8,830 bases of DNA from Methanocellales archaeon (GTDB taxonomy: Archaea > Halobacteriota > UBA148 > JAUWXC01), in the NCBI GenBank assembly GCA_030616565.1, contig JAUWXC010000027.1:1-8830 (forward strand), in the 5' to 3' direction. The notes beneath the pieces are model-generated. The model saw only the letters and a list, made by a program, of their open reading frames with translations, was not told the origin of the DNA and did not search any database. Shown here one piece after another: positions 5,250 through 8,830 of this stretch; the first letter of the stretch is position 1, and every line of letters begins with the position of its first letter. Both the position numbers and the translations under genes were made by a program.

Positions 5250-6091
5250 TTCTCGCCTCCAGATCTCTCGTGGTAAAACAAATATTCCTGGGCATAGCCA
5301 GCATATTTTCCGAAATACTCCCTTGCCAGCTCGCGGATTTTGTCGTCGGATATGTTTTCGTCTTGGAAATATTCCCGTCGCATGAATCTTCTTATATGTA
5401 CGTCGATTGGAAACGCCTCCAACTTGTCTAATGAAAATAGTAGGACACAATCAGCGACTTTATGCCCCACGCCCCGCAGAGTCATCAGCTCCTCTTTGGC
5501 ATCCAGATAACTATACTTTTTCAGTCTTTCTAAATCAAAATTATTTCCACCTACCAGTTTGGCTATTTCCAAAATCTCTCTTGCTTGCTTTTTGCCATAC
5601 CGAAATCCACATATTCCCAATTTGTCCAAAGTAGCTTCTGCGACCATATCTGGTTCAGGAAAAGTATACTCTATATGACCATCGGACTTAATCACATTTC
5701 CAAAATTTTTCGAAAGATTAAAAATTACGCTCTTTATTTTCTTAATTGGAGCATTGCGTGAGCACACATAAGAAACCAGGCATTCCCAGGGGTCTTGCCT
5801 GATCAGTCGCAAACCCCTGTATTTGGCGATAACTTTCTTCATCAATTTATCTTTGCCAATGTGCTTGTATATGTTTTCCATGTCATCTTCCAACCTAAAA
5901 TAACTCACGATTTCTTCCGCAGCAAGATTTGACTTTGCAACTAGGACATCACCTTTCTGCTTTACCGAGATGACGGAGTCCTTCACAACGCCCATCCATT
6001 CGCCCCCTCTTTTCTGCCACCTAAAGACCTGACCACAGCGCAGCGTATAATCGAGATTGAAGACATGGGCTGGTATTCTGTGCATTTTCAT
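5246..6091 (-). CDS. 8-oxoguanine DNA glycosylase/AP lyase, OGG1 type
   Basis: A 281-residue base-excision repair enzyme that removes 8-oxoguanine opposite cytosine and cleaves the abasic site. It has the eukaryote-like OGG1 architecture: an N-terminal OGG_N domain (about 1-105) with CGQVFRW at 19-25, then the helix-hairpin-helix-GPD fold. RQDPWECLVSYVCSRNAPI at 98-116 matches the OGG1 signature with the conserved Asn. LRGVGHKVADCVLLFSLDK at 205-223 is the HhH motif; K211 is the Schiff-base lysine (human K249 equivalent), C215 matches human C253, and D230 in PIDVH is the catalytic aspartate. All key residues are intact, so it should be active. The start ATG 6091 has AGAGG 6 nt upstream (6098-6102). 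It lies 53 nt after the glycosyltransferase gene on the same strand and its stop overlaps the start of the reductase gene. It is distinct from archaeal Ogg2 and AGOG types, which lack the N-terminal domain. Confidence 0.95.
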   Translation of the reverse strand: MKMHRIPAHVFNLDYTLRCGQVFRWQKRGGEWMGVVKDSVISVKQKGDVLVAKSNLAAEEIVSYFRLEDDMENIYKHIGKDKLMKKVIAKYRGLRLIRQDPWECLVSYVCSRNAPIKKIKSVIFNLSKNFGNVIKSDGHIEYTFPEPDMVAEATLDKLGICGFRYGKKQAREILEIAKLVGGNNFDLERLKKYSYLDAKEELMTLRGVGHKVADCVLLFSLDKLEAFPIDVHIRRFMRREYFQDENISDDKIRELAREYFGKYAGYAQEYLFYHERSGGEK

Positions 6092-6144
6092 TTGATTCCT
6101 CTTTTGAACTTTTGTAGCATGTTAGTTTAAGAAGGTTCTGAAAT

Positions 6145-7707
6145 CTACTTGGGGTGATAAACTACCAGTCTCACAGAATCAAATGGTCTCTTCTCATAAC
6201 CGATTTCTTGTAAAAAGATGTCTAAATGCTCAGCAGTCCACTTTGATAAGATAAAAACGAGATTTTCATGATCTTTAACTACTCTATCAATAGTTCCTTC
6301 GTTAATCTCTATTGGAAATTCTGCTAGAATGAAATTGTGTTCTCTTATATGCCAAAGAAGTGGCCAGTAAACTGGAATAGGATCCCCACTCCCTGGAACA
6401 ACGATGACGGTAGCTTTAAACTTCCCACCTGTGACTTCTTTCACGTACTGACATAATCCCTCGTATTCTCCTGTAGGAGTGGTATAGTGTAGTGAGGATA
6501 CGTTGTTTAACGCATAGGCATAGAAGCAGGCAATTAAAAGAATTACAATCGACATTGCAAAGATGTGTCTACCCTTTTTAGTTTCACCTTTTTCACATCC
6601 CCCTCCTTTTATCTTCTTTTTGATCTTGCCCTCGTTTAACAAAAACTCGAACGATCTACCCAAGAAAGCTCCTGCAAGGAGGATCAACGGTAGCAGCATG
6701 TGCAACGAAAGCCAAGACCTTTTGTATGGCATAAACGAATATATCACTAAGGAGGCAATTGCCCAGTAGAGGGTGAACTGCATAAGCTTGTTTCTTTCGA
6801 CGAATGAATAGTAAATTCCTCCAGCAGTAGCCAAAATCAAAACCGGAAGTTCATATCTGCTCAGGAGTTCAAGGTAAAAGTGGAATGGAATCGGGAGATA
6901 AAGTTGCCCATATAACTGAATTTTGCTAAACCAAAAATGGAACGATTCGGACCAACCCCTTAAAAATCCATTGGGATACATAACGAAGGGTGCGATGTAA
7001 ATTAATAGAAACACGGCTATGCAAATGATGATGCTCGGACCAGCCGTTTTCATCTTTTGTGCAATTTCGATGGAGGTCTCTCTTGTTGCCTTGACTCTAT
7101 CTCCCGATTTTAAAATCTCGTGCAGATGGTATGGCACTAAAAAAGACATGAATATGAACAGTGTTATGTAAGCGTTCTCTTTGACGGTGAATGTCAAAGC
7201 AAGGCTTGCGGCACCAAGCATCAGATATATATTCTTCTTCTTTTCGAGATACAGCAATGCGCAAACCACCGTCGCCAGGGTGAAAAAGGTCAAAAAGACA
7301 TCGTTCCTGCATTCCTGAGAATATGTGATGAACAGCGGAGAGAACGCGAACAGAGCCGATGTTGTGAGGAAGCCAGCGACTCCAAGATGTTTTCGTATTG
7401 GATATAGCAATAATACCATCCCCACTCCGAACAAAGCTGGCAACAATCTCGCTGTGATAATACCATCCCCAAGCAATGCAAAGATGCCTGCAGTTATGTA
7501 GTATAAGAATGGTCCATGATAGCCAGGAAGGTATTCGTACTCTCCTGTCTTGTACAATATATAAGAATAGTAACCGTGAATTCCTTCATCAAAATTGAAA
7601 GGAAACGAGGCAATATCCTTTAATCTAAGGATCAACGCGAGCAACACGATTATAGAGAATGCGCGTAATACGAGGGTCTTGTTGCTTTTATCGGACTTTA
7701 AGAGCAT
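6145..7707 (-). CDS. Agl23-like polytopic membrane glycosyltransferase (PMT/GT39-related)
   Basis: A 520-residue integral membrane protein of the family annotated as flippase activity-associated Agl23, related to PMT/ArnT lipid-linked sugar transferases. The first membrane helix is at about 15-28; the first extracytoplasmic loop holds NFDEGIHGYYSYIL near 38-51 with the acidic pair D40-E41, expected to be the catalytic or metal-binding element, and EYLPGYHGPFLYY at 58-70. QECRNDVFLTFF at 131-142 and VKENAY at 175-180 are further family motifs. About ten further hydrophobic segments follow to residue 400, with a basic lysine-rich loop near 361-380. The last 115 residues are a soluble domain. 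The likely role is transfer of a lipid-linked sugar in surface glycan or protein N-glycosylation. The start ATG 7707 lacks a clear ribosome-binding site. It is divergent from the RPA-like gene; the substrate cannot be told from sequence. Confidence 0.87.
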   Translation of the reverse strand: MLLKSDKSNKTLVLRAFSIIVLLALILRLKDIASFPFNFDEGIHGYYSYILYKTGEYEYLPGYHGPFLYYITAGIFALLGDGIITARLLPALFGVGMVLLLYPIRKHLGVAGFLTTSALFAFSPLFITYSQECRNDVFLTFFTLATVVCALLYLEKKKNIYLMLGAASLALTFTVKENAYITLFIFMSFLVPYHLHEILKSGDRVKATRETSIEIAQKMKTAGPSIIICIAVFLLIYIAPFVMYPNGFLRGWSESFHFWFSKIQLYGQLYLPIPFHFYLELLSRYELPVLILATAGGIYYSFVERNKLMQFTLYWAIASLVIYSFMPYKRSWLSLHMLLPLILLAGAFLGRSFEFLLNEGKIKKKIKGGGCEKGETKKGRHIFAMSIVILLIACFYAYALNNVSSLHYTTPTGEYEGLCQYVKEVTGGKFKATVIVVPGSGDPIPVYWPLLWHIREHNFILAEFPIEINEGTIDRVVKDHENLVFILSKWTAEHLDIFLQEIGYEKRPFDSVRLVVYHPK

Positions 7708-7742
7708 ATTCTCAATATAAATTATATGCGATTGTCACCTTA

Positions 7743-7783
7743 AATTTGTTGCTTAAAATAGACAACAAATTGTTGATATAAAT
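7743..7783 (-). promoter_or_regulatory. TATA-proximal inverted repeat of the glycosyltransferase gene
   Basis: AATTTGTTG (7743-7751) and CAACAAATT (7763-7771) are a perfect 9-bp inverted repeat with an 11-bp spacer, and the right arm overlaps a further GTTG (7772-7775), making CAACAAATTGTTG. Next to it the minus strand reads TTTATATC (7776-7783), a possible TATA box whose transcript would start near 7750, inside the repeat. The placement suits an operator that blocks transcription. The rest of the 214-bp spacer is AT-rich with nothing else clear. Confidence 0.45.
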
Positions 7784-7909
7784 GATACAAAATAAGATGT
7801 ATAACAAAACACTCAGAAAATAAGAAACTAAACTCCCCTCTTGTACCGATGCTTTTTTATCTTTTTGACTCCCAATTATCAATATCACATGTCCTGTAAT
7901 CTATAAAAA

Positions 7910-7914
7910 GGAGG
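7910..7914 (+). promoter_or_regulatory. Shine-Dalgarno site of the RPA-like gene
   Basis: GGAGG stands 7 nt before the ATG at 7922 and decides that start. The neighbouring TCTATAAAAAG (7900-7910) looks like a TATA box but is too close to the ATG to direct a transcript that includes this start. Confidence 0.8.
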
Positions 7915-7921
7915 ACTTTTA

Positions 7922-8830
7922 ATGGGTGGTAAATTAGCGCCCCATCTTCGAGAAATCAAAAGGGCGCTGGGTATAAGCGTTGATGATGAAAAACTGATGG
8001 CAGATTTTAAGAAACTGGTAGAGGATTACAAGGTACCGATAGAAGAGGCAAAGAGGAGCATAATCAAAAAATATAGCAAAGTTATCGCGGTAACTAGGAA
8101 GCCATCTGAACTCTCTTCTAAGGGCCATGGCGTTAAAAACCTGGCTCAGTTAAAAAGCGGCGATAAAGTCGTGAACGTTGTTTGCAGAATTCTCGAAGCC
8201 GGGCAGATGAACATAGAAACGAAAAACGGACCAAGAGACATCATCAGTGGCGTAATCGCTGATGAAAGCGCCAGGCTGCCTTTTACATCTTGGGTAATAT
8301 CTCCTGCAATCTCAGAGGGGGATGTAGTTAGAATTGAAAACGCATATGTCAAGGCGTGGCAGGGAATACCCACCATCAACATAGGCGAGCACACAAACGT
8401 GGTCAAGGTCGATGATGTGCTGCCACCCAAAACGGAGCTCAGCGCATCAAAACAGCTCACCATAGGTGACGCAATTGCCAGGGATGGCGCGTTCGATGTG
8501 ATGGTAGAAGGAGATGTCCTATCCATCCGTCCGGGGTCTGGCTTGATTGTCAGGTGCCCAGAATGCAAGAGGGTGGTTCAAAAAAGACTCTGCAGAGTTC
8601 ATGGGAAGGTGGATGCACAACTGGACATGAGAGTCAAGGCGATTCTGGATGATGGAACCGGCGCGTTGACGGTCGTGCTGAATAGAGAGTTAACCGAACG
8701 TCTGTATGGTAAATCAATGGAGATGTCGCAGAAGCTTGCTGCAGAAGCAGAGGTTGGTGCGGTGGAAGAAGAGATAAGGAGAAAACTTATGGGAACGCCG
8801 CTTGCGGTCAGGGGAAATGTATCAAAAGGA
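7922..8830 (+). CDS. replication protein A-like single-stranded DNA-binding protein (partial)
   Basis: The first 303 residues of an archaeal RPA/replication factor A protein; the gene runs off the right edge. It binds single-stranded DNA during replication, repair and recombination. After a helical N-terminus (1-65), an OB fold spans about 74-165: VKNLAQLKSGDKVVNVVCRI at 71-90, SGVIADESARLPFTSW near 109-124 and the GDVVRIENAYVKAWQGIPTINIG pattern at 133-155. A second OB fold begins near 195 and carries an embedded zinc finger: C212, C215, C224 and H227 (CPEC, then CRVH), a typical euryarchaeal and eukaryotic RPA1 trait, followed by DDGTGALTVVLNRELTERL at 243-261. ATG 7922 is set by GGAGG at 7910-7914. 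Divergent from the glycosyltransferase gene. Additional OB folds or a partner RPA gene would lie outside the window. Confidence 0.93.
   Translation, partial: MGGKLAPHLREIKRALGISVDDEKLMADFKKLVEDYKVPIEEAKRSIIKKYSKVIAVTRKPSELSSKGHGVKNLAQLKSGDKVVNVVCRILEAGQMNIETKNGPRDIISGVIADESARLPFTSWVISPAISEGDVVRIENAYVKAWQGIPTINIGEHTNVVKVDDVLPPKTELSASKQLTIGDAIARDGAFDVMVEGDVLSIRPGSGLIVRCPECKRVVQKRLCRVHGKVDAQLDMRVKAILDDGTGALTVVLNRELTERLYGKSMEMSQKLAAEAEVGAVEEEIRRKLMGTPLAVRGNVSKG

Noticed and set aside
4945..5385. 146-codon plus-strand frame
   Set aside because: It is antisense to the reductase and glycosylase genes, both of which show full family motifs on the minus strand.
5250..5450. Upstream extension of the reductase frame to a start at 5450
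   Set aside because: The extra residues overlap the glycosylase's conserved C-terminal region in another frame and look non-conserved; ATG 5249 with GGAGG fits the family N-terminus.
7900..7910. TCTATAAAAAG as the TATA box of the RPA-like gene
   Set aside because: Its expected start of transcription would fall inside the coding region, after the ATG and its GGAGG site; the true promoter must be further upstream but no single candidate stands out.
1..8830. CRISPR arrays, insertion sequences, defence or phage genes
   Set aside because: No direct-repeat array, transposase or terminal inverted repeats were seen; the genes are core archaeal functions.

Overview
The window is archaeal. It carries archaeal RNA polymerase genes in the order rpoH-rpoB, a tRNA-Lys with a bulge-helix-bulge intron, TATA-box promoters, a replication protein A homologue, a TRAM-domain RNA-binding protein, a beta-CASP RNase of the CPSF2-like type and an archaeal-type riboflavin-pathway reductase. 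The visible half of RpoB resembles euryarchaeal B''/B' sequences, but it reads straight through the place where methanogens and haloarchaea split the subunit. A euryarchaeon outside the classical split-B groups is my best guess. The exact lineage (for example an ANME-1 or Syntrophoarchaeum relative) cannot be settled from this window.

Left part, minus strand (1-2355): one likely transcription unit reads leftward from a TATA box near 2341-2350. It runs through a leader of about 100 nt, the intron-containing tRNA-Lys(UUU), rpoH and then rpoB, which leaves the window. The first non-coding block (2080-2426) is fully accounted for by the tRNA, its leader and two back-to-back promoters. The beta-CASP RNase gene reads the other way from this block.

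Middle part (3654-5249): a small cysteine-rich putative zinc-binding protein (+) converges on a TRAM protein (-). A hairpin followed by a T-run on the minus strand separates them. The TRAM gene diverges from a DUF4389 membrane protein gene (+). Their shared spacer holds a symmetric TATA element and a perfect 18-bp palindrome. The DUF4389 gene converges, with only 3 nt between stops, on a riboflavin-type reductase gene.

Right part (4611-8830): on the minus strand an Agl23-like membrane glycosyltransferase, an OGG1-family DNA glycosylase/lyase and the reductase follow one another. The last two overlap by ATGA, so they are translationally coupled. An AT-rich 214-bp spacer with an inverted repeat separates the glycosyltransferase gene from the divergent RPA-like ssDNA-binding protein gene, which runs off the right end.

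Taken together this is mostly core information-processing and housekeeping DNA (transcription, RNA decay, DNA repair, replication, cofactor synthesis, glycosylation). I see no mobile element, CRISPR array or defence island. The less explained parts are the regulatory elements: the TRAM palindrome, the tRNA leader hairpin and the inverted repeat beside the glycosyltransferase. The small cysteine-rich protein is also unexplained.
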